A stretch of 64,000 bases of DNA from JAIBAC01 sp046331095 (lineage in GTDB: Bacteria; Actinomycetota; Acidimicrobiia; UBA2766), in the NCBI GenBank assembly GCA_046331095.1, contig JAXLRM010000003.1:1436405-1500404 (forward strand). Reading direction: 5' to 3'. Every line of letters starts with the position of its first letter. The stretch's first letter is position 1. This document shows, piece after piece, positions 34,242 to 42,180 of the stretch. A program made the translations under genes and the position numbers. The notes beneath the pieces were generated by a model. It saw only the letters and a list, made by a program, of their open reading frames with translations, searched no databases and was not told where the DNA came from.

Positions 34242-35141
34242 ATGTCCGGCTCGAGTGCCCACATCAAGAGCGGTCCCCGGCGGGTCCTCCTGGCCGCCGA
34301 CTCCGCTCAGGACAGTTCGCAGTTCGCCAAGGCGCTCGAGGCGCTCGGCTGCCAGGTGTACATGTCGTCACCGACCAAGGTCGAGGAGCTCGAACAACTC
34401 CTCGACCTGCTGGGACCGTCGGTGGTTGTGCTCACAGGCAGCTTCGACACCGATTTCCTCTCGGTCTACCGACGCATCAAGACCCCTCCCCACCGAGCCT
34501 TGCTGCCGGTCATCTGCACGATCGAGCACGAGGAGGGCAAGCTCGCGCTGGTCCAGGCAGGAGTCGACGCCGTGATCACCGCCCCTTGGGAGGCCGACGA
34601 GGTCAAAGCAGCCGTCGGGGGCATCCTCGAGCGGGCCGCGATCGTCGACCAGCACAAGGAGGTCGACGATCTCACCGGTGCGCTCACCCCTGCGGCGACG
34701 ACCGAGCGCGTGGACTACGAGGTCTCGCGTGCCCGCCGGTACCGGCGCCAGGGTTGTCTCTCCCTCGTCGACCTCGACAACTACGACAAGGTGCGCGACG
34801 GGGTCGGAGAACTCGCCGCCGACGCCGGTATCCGACGCTTCAGCCAGATCGTCCGCCACGAACTGCGCGAGACCGACATGCTCGGCCGCCTCCAAGGCGA
34901 CCGCTTCGCGGTGATCATGCCGGACACCGATCTGACCGGAGCCGTTCAGGCGATGCGGCGAGTCCTTGCCGTGATCGGGTGTGCGACCGTGGACGTCCCC
35001 GGCGGACAGAAGGTCACCCTCGCAGCGTCTGCCGGGGTGGGCAGCTTCGGTTCCGACGGGCCCGAGGCGATCATGTCCCGCGTCGGGGGCGCCATCGACC
35101 GGGCCAAGGCAGCCGGCGGTGGAGCCCTGTTCACCGCCTAG
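34242..35141 (+). CDS. Degenerate receiver-GGDEF protein (paralogue 2)
   Basis: 299 residues: a receiver-like domain (about 12-130; RVLLAADSAQD, PSVVVLTGSFDTD, PHRALLPV) lacking a clear phospho-acceptor set, then a GGDEF-like domain (about 140-299). The latter keeps DDLTGALTP and SLVDLDNYDKVRDGVGE but has LQGDRF in place of GGDEF, so it may bind rather than make a nucleotide. The ATG follows GGGGGAG by nine bases, and the leader can fold to hide that site. It lies beside its paralogue and the PdtaS kinase, suggesting one signalling module. Confidence 0.7.
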   Translation: MSGSSAHIKSGPRRVLLAADSAQDSSQFAKALEALGCQVYMSSPTKVEELEQLLDLLGPSVVVLTGSFDTDFLSVYRRIKTPPHRALLPVICTIEHEEGKLALVQAGVDAVITAPWEADEVKAAVGGILERAAIVDQHKEVDDLTGALTPAATTERVDYEVSRARRYRRQGCLSLVDLDNYDKVRDGVGELAADAGIRRFSQIVRHELRETDMLGRLQGDRFAVIMPDTDLTGAVQAMRRVLAVIGCATVDVPGGQKVTLAASAGVGSFGSDGPEAIMSRVGGAIDRAKAAGGGALFTA

Positions 35142-35148
35142 CCCCGGG

Positions 35149-35414
35149 CCACGGTCCGGCCCGGCCACGGTCCGGCCCCGGACGCACCGCCGGCCCCGGA
35201 GCTTGGATAACGATCCGGCCAAACTGCCGGGCTTGGAGAACTGCGGCGCCCGAAAGCGCGCTCCTGGTTCTCCAACCTCGGCTAGGTGGCCGGTCTCTTC
35301 TCCAACCCCCTGCGAGGCCTCCGGCCGCGGCCGCGGCCGCGGCCACGGCCTTGCGGCCAGTCCGGCCTGGTCCTGGCCTGGTCCGGCCTGGTCCTGGCCT
35401 GGTCCGGCCTAGTC
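35149..35414. repeat. GC-rich simple and tandem repeats
   Basis: This gap holds several simple repeats: CCACGGTCCGGCCC twice near 35150-35180, a run of GGCCGC hexamers (about 35322-35346), and a 21-base unit beginning TCCGGCCTGGTCC repeated at 35361-35381 and 35382-35402 with a partial third copy that enters the last codons of the next gene. No gene is seen in it. Confidence 0.6.
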
Positions 35415-35840
35415 CTCGAGGATTCCCGCGGCTGTGAGTTCGGCCAGTTCGGCCTCGAGATCGTCGCCGGCGCTGCCGGTGCGGGCTGCGACGTAACCGA
35501 AGTAGACGCCGGAGAGGGCGACGAGGCCCCACAGCGCTGCGAGCGGTCGCTTCACGTCACCGCGAGCAGCAGCGGCGAACAGGGCGGCGGCGTCGAGTCC
35601 GTCGACGACCATGGCGGCCTCGTACCAGCCGCGGGCGGTGCCGTGCCGCTCTCCGAGGATCTGACCCACGCCGATGATCGCGTCGCGGCTGCCGAACATC
35701 CGCATCACGAGACGCCCACCCGAGTCGAGGTCGGCGCCGAGGAGCTTGCCGGCGAAGCCCGGCGCGAGGAACGAGGCGAGCCCGACACCGACACGAGCCG
35801 CCGCGACCCCCACCGTGAAGCCAGATCGATCCCCCGCCAT
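35409..35840 (-). CDS. Small membrane protein, DUF4267-like
   Basis: 143 residues with about four hydrophobic helices, including the conserved-looking RMFGSRDAIIGVGQIL in the second and LAALWGLVALSGVYFGYVAA near the C-terminus. The ATG at 35840 follows GGAGG by five bases. The arginine-asparate pair in GSRD resembles DUF4267 membrane proteins. No function is known. The 3' end runs into a 21-base tandem repeat. Confidence 0.6.
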   Translation of the reverse strand: MAGDRSGFTVGVAAARVGVGLASFLAPGFAGKLLGADLDSGGRLVMRMFGSRDAIIGVGQILGERHGTARGWYEAAMVVDGLDAAALFAAAARGDVKRPLAALWGLVALSGVYFGYVAARTGSAGDDLEAELAELTAAGILED

Positions 35841-35986
35841 GTGCGCCTCCGACTCCGCCGGACCCGACTGGCCGGCCCGTTGGAGCACGAGACGGCCATG
35901 TGTGGCCGCCGTGTGCTCCAACCTGAGAAGGGCCCGGCGACCGGATCGGGCGAGACCCTACACGGGGTGTGCGCGAGCTTCGGGGA

Positions 35987-37219
35987 TCATCCGAAGAGGT
36001 GATCGCCGATGCGGAGGAGGCCCCCGAGGTCGGCGATGTCGACCTCGAACTGGGGCACACGCGCGATCACGTCGGGCACGGCTCCGGCCGCACCCGTGGC
36101 GAGCTCGGCCTGCATCTCGGCCTCGCGCTTCGCGACGACCGAGAAGTTCTCGAAGTTGTCTGCGATCGTGTGCAACAGACCGCTCGTGCGAACCTCGTCG
36201 CCGAAACGCTCACTGTCGAGGGTGCCGAGGCGCTCTGCGACCTCGGCTGCCACCTGAGGATCGTCGAGGCGCTGCGCGACCTCGCATGCGGCTGCGTCGT
36301 GGAGGAAGTCCGGCAGGGCGCGATTGAGGATGAGCGCACCGAGGTCGAAGTCGAGTTCGTCGAGCTTGGTGCAGAAGAACTCGGCCTCGGCCAGTGGTGC
36401 CGACTCGAGCGTGCTGACCACGCAGAACGTGGTGCGGCGGTCGTGCAGCAGAGCCTCCACCTCGCGTGCGCGGGTGACGAACCCCTCCTGCATGGACTGG
36501 AAGTTGAGGAAGAACTCGCCCAGACGGCGCATGAAGTCGCCGCCGAGGAGGCGGTCGGCGATCCGGTAGAAGGGACGCGCCGCGAAGTCCAGGGCACGCA
36601 CACCGCGCTTGCCGCCCACCTTGTACGGCAGCGTCAGGACACGCAGGAACCAGCCGCCGAAGAAGTCGGCCATGCGCTGGGGCGCCTCGAGGAAGTCGAT
36701 CGCGTTGCGGGTGGGAGGGGTGTCGATCACGATCAGGTCGTAGTCGCCGGAGCGGTGCAGCTCGTACAGGCGCTCCATCGCGATGTACTCGTGCGCGTTG
36801 ATGAACCGTCCCGTGATGTTGTGGTACAGCGGGTTCTCGAGGATCTTGTAGGCCGTCTCCTCGTCCGGTGCGTACCGGTGCACGAGGTCGTCCCAGCTCC
36901 GCTTCGTGTCCAACATCGCGGCGAACATGCGCCCCCGGGGCTGGACGCCGAACTCGCGGAACTTCTCCACCGGCACCTCGCGGGCGACGTTGCCGATACC
37001 TTCGAGCCCGAGCGCCGTGGCGAGGCGCCGTGCCGGATCCACCGTCAAGACGAGCACCGAACCACCGAGGCGGGCGGACGCGACGGCGGCGGCAGCCGCG
37101 GCCGCCGAGGTCTTGCCGACCCCGCCCGAGCCGCAGAAGACGACCATCTCCTTCGACGCCAGCAGGTGCTCGAGCGATGCGTGCGCCGGCACCTCCTCAC
37201 GCTTGCGCCGCGGATTCAA
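35987..37219 (-). CDS. ArsA/Get3-like ATPase, subunit 2
   Basis: 410-residue deviant-Walker ATPase. The P-loop reads CGSGGVGKTS, switch regions are TVDPARRLATALG and VIDTPPTRNAIDFL, and a long helical insert (about 140-260) separates them. No arsenic-binding cysteine trio is present. It starts with TTG inside the stop of its partner (TTGA overlap). Paired ArsA-like ATPases of this type occur in actinobacteria (M. tuberculosis Rv3679-Rv3680). They are not tied to arsenite export here, since no arsB or arsR is nearby. Confidence 0.82.
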   Translation of the reverse strand: MNPRRKREEVPAHASLEHLLASKEMVVFCGSGGVGKTSAAAAAAAVASARLGGSVLVLTVDPARRLATALGLEGIGNVAREVPVEKFREFGVQPRGRMFAAMLDTKRSWDDLVHRYAPDEETAYKILENPLYHNITGRFINAHEYIAMERLYELHRSGDYDLIVIDTPPTRNAIDFLEAPQRMADFFGGWFLRVLTLPYKVGGKRGVRALDFAARPFYRIADRLLGGDFMRRLGEFFLNFQSMQEGFVTRAREVEALLHDRRTTFCVVSTLESAPLAEAEFFCTKLDELDFDLGALILNRALPDFLHDAAACEVAQRLDDPQVAAEVAERLGTLDSERFGDEVRTSGLLHTIADNFENFSVVAKREAEMQAELATGAAGAVPDVIARVPQFEVDIADLGGLLRIGDHLFG

Positions 37220-38211
37220 AGGCCCATCTCCGCTGCCAGCGCGTCGGCCACCAGACGCGTCGCTCGCTTGCCGTGGCTGCGCGTGAACAGGTACGGCACG
37301 TAGAGCATCGGCAGGGGAACGCCTTCGCGCAGTCGCCGGATGTGCTCCACCCGGGTGCGCCGCAGCGTGACCGCGAGGCGGGCGGCTTCCAGCACCGGCC
37401 CCACGGGTCCGCCGGTCACGTCCTCGATGACGCCCATAGCGTCCACGTCACCGAGGTGGTCGAAGACCCCTTCCTCGGCTGTGGTGAACAGCTCGGGCAG
37501 CACCCGGTTGACGACGACACCGGCGAGACGCACGTCGAGGGCCTCGGTGGCGTGGTACAGCTCGATGGTCTCCGCTACCGGCATCTCCTCGGGCGTCGCG
37601 ACGATCAACAGCGCAGTGCGGTTCGGGTCCGCGAGGACTTCCCGCATCCAGTCCGTCTGGGTCCTCACCATCCCGACCTCGAAGAGCTCGTTGATGGCAG
37701 CCGGAGCGTCGAGCTGGCCGACGATCCGACCCGTGGGCGCCGCGTCCACAACGATCAGGTCCCACTTGAAGTCCACCCCCTCGGTGAGGGTCGCCTCGTA
37801 CGCGATCTTGCCGACGGTGAGGATCTCCTTGACACCGGGCGCGGCATTGGCGACGAACTCGAAGATCGACGACAGCGGTCCGATACGGCTCACCATGCCC
37901 ATCTTCAGGAAGATCTGGAGGTACTCGCGCAGGGAGTCCTCGGTGTTCATCGTCATCGCCCAGAGCCCGGGGCGGATCTCGGCGGGCTCGAAGCCGACGC
38001 GGGGGTGCTCGAAGAAGTCGGTCAGGTTGCCCTTGGCGTCGACCTCGACCATGAGCGTGCGCTTGCCGAGACTCGCGGCGAGCTCGCCGATCGCGGCCGC
38101 GATCGTGGACTTGCCCGTGCCGCCCTTGCCGGTGACGAACAGGAGTTGGCGCCCGAGCAGGTCGAGCGCTGCCGCGGCAGCACCGCGCTGAACCTCGGGG
38201 ACGGCGTTCAT
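37216..38211 (-). CDS. ArsA/Get3-like ATPase, subunit 1
   Basis: 331-residue partner ATPase. The P-loop is TGKGGTGKSTIA, followed by VEVDAKGNLTDFF and VVDAAPTGRIVGQL. It is shorter than its neighbour, and the two overlap by four bases, so they are probably made in equal amounts and form a heterodimer. DUF3107 lies just upstream in the same orientation. Family membership is firm; the role (membrane-protein targeting or metabolite-stress protection) is inferred from homologues. Confidence 0.82.
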   Translation of the reverse strand: MNAVPEVQRGAAAAALDLLGRQLLFVTGKGGTGKSTIAAAIGELAASLGKRTLMVEVDAKGNLTDFFEHPRVGFEPAEIRPGLWAMTMNTEDSLREYLQIFLKMGMVSRIGPLSSIFEFVANAAPGVKEILTVGKIAYEATLTEGVDFKWDLIVVDAAPTGRIVGQLDAPAAINELFEVGMVRTQTDWMREVLADPNRTALLIVATPEEMPVAETIELYHATEALDVRLAGVVVNRVLPELFTTAEEGVFDHLGDVDAMGVIEDVTGGPVGPVLEAARLAVTLRRTRVEHIRRLREGVPLPMLYVPYLFTRSHGKRATRLVADALAAEMGL

Positions 38212-38259
38212 CGGCTGCAGGCTTGCAGGATCGCGGCTGGGAGTCGAAACCCGCCGGGC

Positions 38260-38496
38260 TCAGGCGCTGAAGCCGATGCCGCCGCTCTTGGTCCCGTCCT
38301 CGACCTCGACGTAGGTGAGCTTGTCGGTGGGGACGACGACGGTCTTGCCCTTCGAGTCGGTCATCCTCACAAACTTCTCGTCGGACGCGATGGCGTCGGT
38401 GAGCGAGTCGAGGACGTCGCCGGTCTCGCCTTCCACCTCGAGCTCGAGCTCCTTGGCGGAGAACACAACACCGAGATGGACCTTTGTCGTCGCCAT
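38260..38496 (-). CDS. DUF3107 family protein
   Basis: 78-residue small acidic protein, one domain, beginning KVHLGVVFSAKELELEVEGE and ending YVEVEDGTKSGGIGFSA. This is the actinobacterial DUF3107 family. Its function is unknown. It is 48 bases upstream of the ArsA-like pair on the same strand, a position that may mean co-expression. Confidence 0.85.
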   Translation of the reverse strand: MATTKVHLGVVFSAKELELEVEGETGDVLDSLTDAIASDEKFVRMTDSKGKTVVVPTDKLTYVEVEDGTKSGGIGFSA

Positions 38497-38500
38497 GCAG

Positions 38501-39226
38501 TCACCGTGGAGAGTCGGGGTCGCCCGGGTTCGGGCGATCTGGGTCGGGGCCGGGCGATGTTACCCGGGCCCAGCCGCGGTGGTGTCGCTCGGCCCAGTCG
38601 CGCCGGACCCGCCCGGTGACCATGCCCCGCATGGCGCCGCCGTCACGGAGGCCGAGAACGACGTGGGCGACGACGACCACTACGAGGACGAGCGCCGTCA
38701 GGTCGTGTACGAGGTTTGCCCCGGCCTTGAGCCACAGCGGGAAGCGGGTGTGGAAGAACATGATCGTCCCGGTGCCGGCCAGGATCGCCATCGCGGCCGC
38801 CGTGAAGGCGGAGTTGAGCTTCTGGCCCGGGTTGTACTTACCGACCGGCGGGACGTCGCCGTCGGGGCCGCCGAAGAGGTCGGCGCGCCAGCCGCCCCGG
38901 GCCCACGCCGCGTCGGCCGAGTCGCGGGCGTCGATCGTGCGCAGGTCGGCGCGCAGGCCGCGGCCCCAGGTGCCGGCGACCGCGACGACGGCCCAGAGAA
39001 GGATCACGTACCCGGCGACGTCGTGGCTGATCCGGACGACCTCGCGGCGGCCGACCGATTCGGACAGGGTCGGGAAGAACATGACGGCGCCGGTAGCCGC
39101 CAGCACCGCGAACGCGACCGCGTTCGCCCAGTGCAGGAGGCGCGTGTTGAGGTCGAAGCGCGCGAGGGTCGCGGAGTCGGTGTCCGCTTCGACCGCTTCC
39201 GCGGCCTCAGGTGGAGGTGTAGCCAT
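38501..39226 (-). CDS. Cytochrome b subunit (FdnI/cytochrome b561-like)
   Basis: 241-residue membrane protein with four main hydrophobic helices. Likely haem ligands are histidines in RLLHWANA, ISHDVAGY, LVHDLTALV and VAHVVLGLRD, the pattern of formate-dehydrogenase gamma and b561 di-haem cytochromes. The start overlaps the end of the molybdopterin protein gene by 20 bases, so the pair is an operon. It would pass electrons between the quinone pool and the exported molybdoenzyme. Confidence 0.82.
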   Translation of the reverse strand: MATPPPEAAEAVEADTDSATLARFDLNTRLLHWANAVAFAVLAATGAVMFFPTLSESVGRREVVRISHDVAGYVILLWAVVAVAGTWGRGLRADLRTIDARDSADAAWARGGWRADLFGGPDGDVPPVGKYNPGQKLNSAFTAAAMAILAGTGTIMFFHTRFPLWLKAGANLVHDLTALVLVVVVVAHVVLGLRDGGAMRGMVTGRVRRDWAERHHRGWARVTSPGPDPDRPNPGDPDSPR

Positions 39227-39953
39227 TCGATGCCCCGACCCAGCCGTCCTCGTCGTAGCCGCGCACCTCCCAGTAGCCCGCTTCGGCGACGTCGGTCACG
39301 ACGATCTCGCTGAGCCACTTCGTGCCCTTGTAGCCGTACATCGACGGGACGACGACCCGCGCCGGATGGCCCTGCGCCCGCGACAGCGCCTCGCCACCGA
39401 GGTGGGTCGCCACGAGGTTCTCGGGGCGGCGCGCCTGCTCCATCGTGAGCGACTCGGTGTAGGACCCGTCGAAGCTCGCGAAGGCGACCGCGCCTGCGGA
39501 CGGGTTCGCACCTGCCGCGTCGAGGACTGCGCCGAGGGGCACGCCGCCCCACACGCAGTCGTACACGGACCAGCCGGTCACGCAGTGGAAGTCGTGGGTG
39601 GCTTCGACGGCGCCGATGGCGCGCAGGGCGTCGTAGTCGAGGGTGAGGGGTCGTGCGACGTCGCCGCGGACCACGAGGCGCCAGTCGGCGAGGGCCATGG
39701 CCGGCAGCCCGCTCGTGACGCTGTAGATCCGGAACCTCCCGGTGGGCAGGATGACCCCCACAGTCTGCTGCGCCGCCCTGCCGAGAGCGCCTGCGACGAC
39801 CGTCGCCGCGGCCCCGAGGCCCACGAGCGACAGGAACGCCCGCCGCCCGACGCCGCGGCGCACCGGCACGAGATCGCTGACGTCGAGGGCATCGGTTACG
39901 TCACCCGCTGCGGGCGAGGGGGCGGCCTCCATCGCCTCAGTCTCGTCCGCCAT
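39207..39953 (-). CDS. Tat-exported sulfite-oxidase-fold molybdopterin protein (YedY/MsrP-like)
   Basis: 248 residues. A twin-arginine signal (RRAFLSLVGLGAAATVV, about residues 37-53) leads to the sulfite oxidase catalytic domain with the molybdenum-binding cysteine in DFHCVTGWSV (about residue 123), and SMYGYKGTKWL near the C-terminus. MsrP-type enzymes repair methionine sulfoxide outside the membrane using electrons from a cytochrome b. The neighbour is FdnI-like rather than MsrQ-like. The upstream gap holds family A tandem repeats. Confidence 0.85.
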   Translation of the reverse strand: MADETEAMEAAPSPAAGDVTDALDVSDLVPVRRGVGRRAFLSLVGLGAAATVVAGALGRAAQQTVGVILPTGRFRIYSVTSGLPAMALADWRLVVRGDVARPLTLDYDALRAIGAVEATHDFHCVTGWSVYDCVWGGVPLGAVLDAAGANPSAGAVAFASFDGSYTESLTMEQARRPENLVATHLGGEALSRAQGHPARVVVPSMYGYKGTKWLSEIVVTDVAEAGYWEVRGYDEDGWVGASNGYTST

Positions 39954-39976
39954 CGCCCCCCGTATCACAGAAGTTG

Positions 39977-40250
39977 AACCCCACCTCACGTCCCCACGTC
40001 CGTAAACCGAACCGACGTGGGGACGCGAAACGGGTCCACAACCCACCTCACGTCCCCACGTCCGTAACCCAGACCGACGTGGGGACGCGAAACGGGTCCA
40101 CAACCCACCTCACGTCCCCACGTCCCGGACGTCCGGAACCCAGACCGACGTGGGGACGCCAAACGGGTCCACAACCCACCTCACGTCCCCACGTCCGTAG
40201 GGACCCACGTCCGGAACCCAACGTCCGGAGGGAGCCCACGTCACGGAACC
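39977..40250. repeat. Tandem inverted-repeat array, family A (first locus)
   Basis: Three full units of about 62 bases plus broken ends fill the gap between mrp and the molybdopterin gene. Each unit has an 11-bp perfect stem, GACGTGGGGAC and GTCCCCACGTC (40014-40024/40052-40062, 40076-40086/40114-40124, 40147-40157/40185-40195). The shared loop contains CGGGTCCACAACCC, which has its own GGGT/ACCC stem. The same unit recurs at 59984-60183. Confidence 0.85.
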
Positions 40251-40251
40251 A

Positions 40252-41364
40252 CTAGGTGATCTTGAGCTCGGGGCGGCGGATGCGGGTCCTGTGAGTGGCA
40301 GCGATCTTGTCTGCGATGCGGACGATCTCGGCGGCGGCCGGGGACTCGGGACGGGCGATCACGACGGGATGGCCCTCGTCGGATCCCACCCTCAGGTCCT
40401 CGTCGACGGGGACCTGACCCAACAGCGGGACCTCGAGCTGCTCGGCGAGAGCGGCGCCGCCTCCCTCGCCGAAGATCGCCCGGCGGCTCCCGTCGGCCTC
40501 CGGTAGCCAGCTCATGTTCTCGATCACGCCGAGCACACGCTGGTTCGCGTTCTGGGCCATCGCGCCGGCGCGAACAGCGACCCGCTGCGCGGCGAGCTGC
40601 GGCGTCGTGACGACGACGACCTCGACGGTCGGGAGGAACTGCGACAACGAGATCGCGATGTCGCCGGTGCCGGGCGGCATGTCGACGAGCAGGTAGTCGA
40701 GCTCACCCCAGTAGACATCGACGAGGAACTGCTCCATCGCCTTGTGCAGCATCGGCCCGCGCCACACGACCGCCTGGTCCTCGTCGACGAAGTAGCCGAT
40801 CGAGACGCAACGGACGCCGTGCACCTCCGGCGGCACGATCACGCGCCCGACGAGGTTCGGCGGACGGTCGACCCCGAGCATGCGCGGGATCGAGAAGCCC
40901 CACACGTCGGCGTCCACGAGGCCGACCCTGGATCCCCGCTGTGCGAGCGCCACCGCCAGGTTCGTAGCGATCGAGGACTTGCCGACGCCGCCCTTGCCAG
41001 AGCTCACGGCAACGACACGCGCCCGGGACCGTCCCGTCTGGAAGTCGTTCTCGCGCGTCTCCCCCGGCTGGGACTCGGGCGCAACCCCGAGGACGTCCAT
41101 CAGCCTGGCGATCTCGGCGTCGTCCATCGTGCGCACGTCGAGGTCGACGCGACTTCCGCCCGCAGCGCCGACCGCGGTCGACTCGATCGCCGCGAGGAGC
41201 ACGTCGCGCCACGGGTGCGAATCGGACGTGAGCGCGACCTCGACCGTGACGTGACGCCGCTTGGCGCGCACGGCCGCGATCATCCCGAGCTCGACGATCG
41301 AGCGGCCGAGTTCGGGATCCTCGACTTCTCGGAGGGCGTCGAGGACGGCATCCTCGGTGGCCAT
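40252..41364 (-). CDS. mrp: Mrp/ApbC-type iron-sulfur cluster carrier ATPase
   Basis: 370 residues. An N-terminal MIP18/DUF59 domain (about 5-90) is fused to the Mrp ATPase with P-loop SSGKGGVGKSS and VDMPPGTGD. The CxxC cluster motif of classic ApbC is missing; the region reads ENMSWLPEADGSRR, so cluster handling may differ. The ATG at 41364 has GAGGAA eight bases upstream. It is divergent from the SufR-like regulator and cysteine desulfurase, which supports a role in Fe-S assembly. Confidence 0.88.
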   Translation of the reverse strand: MATEDAVLDALREVEDPELGRSIVELGMIAAVRAKRRHVTVEVALTSDSHPWRDVLLAAIESTAVGAAGGSRVDLDVRTMDDAEIARLMDVLGVAPESQPGETRENDFQTGRSRARVVAVSSGKGGVGKSSIATNLAVALAQRGSRVGLVDADVWGFSIPRMLGVDRPPNLVGRVIVPPEVHGVRCVSIGYFVDEDQAVVWRGPMLHKAMEQFLVDVYWGELDYLLVDMPPGTGDIAISLSQFLPTVEVVVVTTPQLAAQRVAVRAGAMAQNANQRVLGVIENMSWLPEADGSRRAIFGEGGGAALAEQLEVPLLGQVPVDEDLRVGSDEGHPVVIARPESPAAAEIVRIADKIAATHRTRIRRPELKIT

Positions 41365-41399
41365 GGGCAAGGTTCCTCGATCGGGGCAGATCGACCGAA

Positions 41400-41407
41400 A
41401 CTATAAT
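41400..41407. promoter_or_regulatory. Overlapping divergent -10 elements of mrp and sufR
   Basis: Plus-strand TATAAT (41402-41407) faces the SufR-like gene, and minus-strand TATAGT (41405-41400) faces mrp. The two hexamers share four bases, so one RNA polymerase site can fire in either direction but not both at once. Confidence 0.6.
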
Positions 41408-41436
41408 CACCATGTCCGTAGGAGAAATTCGACCTC

Positions 41437-42180
41437 ATGCCCTCTCGCCAGCCGATGACAACACAGCATCCTCCGGCACCAACCGCCGGACTGTCCGAGC
41501 GCCTCGACGAGGTCAGCCGGGCCTTCGGCGACCCGACGAGGAGGGCGATCTACTTCGACGTCGCCGAGGCCCCGGGCGCGACCGTCTCCGAGGTCGCCGA
41601 ACGCTTCGGCGTCCACCCCAACGTCGCCCGCCACCACCTCGAGCGCCTCCTCGACGAGGGCTACCTCGACGTCGCGCCTTCCGACGGCACCGGTCGGCGT
41701 GGCGCCGGTCGACCCTCGAAGCGCTACATGGCGTCGGAGAAGCAGGTGGGCCTCGACGTCGATGCCGCGCACCGCGACGAGCACCTACTCGTCGAGCTCC
41801 TCCTCACGACACTGACGACGCTCGACCCGTCCGAGGCTTCGCGCCTCGCCGAGAAAGCCGGCGTCGAATACGGCCGCAGGCTCGCGTCGTCGTCGCTCAC
41901 GGCCGAGCAGCGCTGCGAGTCGCGCGACACCCTCCTCGCGTCGGTCGCCGCGTCGCTGTCGGACCACGGCTTCGCGGCGAAAGTCGACACCGGCGCCGCC
42001 GAGATCGTGAGCGAGGAGTGCCCCTTCGGCGAGATCGCGCAGCGCTTCCCGCACGTCGTGTGCGCCCTCGACCACGGTATGGTGCGCGGCATGGTCGAGC
42101 ACTTGAGCGGAACGCCGGTCGAGATCCGCCGCGAGCGCAGCCGCGCACAGGGCGACGCCGCCTGCGCGACCAGCTTCTAG
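41437..42180 (+). CDS. sufR: SufR-like winged-helix regulator
   Basis: 247 residues. An ArsR/DeoR-type winged helix (about 20-85: SEVAERFGVHPNVARHHLERL) is followed by a C-terminal region with cysteines in EQRCESR, EECPFGEI and HVVCALDHG, spaced like the cluster-binding cysteines of SufR. A cysteine desulfurase follows directly and mrp is divergent, so it probably senses Fe-S status. A perfect TATAAT lies 30 bases before the ATG. Other iron-sulfur or redox HTH sensors cannot be excluded. Confidence 0.72.
   Translation: MPSRQPMTTQHPPAPTAGLSERLDEVSRAFGDPTRRAIYFDVAEAPGATVSEVAERFGVHPNVARHHLERLLDEGYLDVAPSDGTGRRGAGRPSKRYMASEKQVGLDVDAAHRDEHLLVELLLTTLTTLDPSEASRLAEKAGVEYGRRLASSSLTAEQRCESRDTLLASVAASLSDHGFAAKVDTGAAEIVSEECPFGEIAQRFPHVVCALDHGMVRGMVEHLSGTPVEIRRERSRAQGDAACATSF

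Noticed and set aside
35987..38211. Arsenite resistance operon
   Set aside because: The ATPases lack the arsenite-binding cysteines of ArsA, and no arsB, arsC, arsD or arsR gene is nearby.
39977..40250. Possible CRISPR array
   Set aside because: Units are joined without unique spacers, each unit is itself a long stem-loop, and no cas gene is present. The same holds for the arrays at 50.7 and 60 kb.
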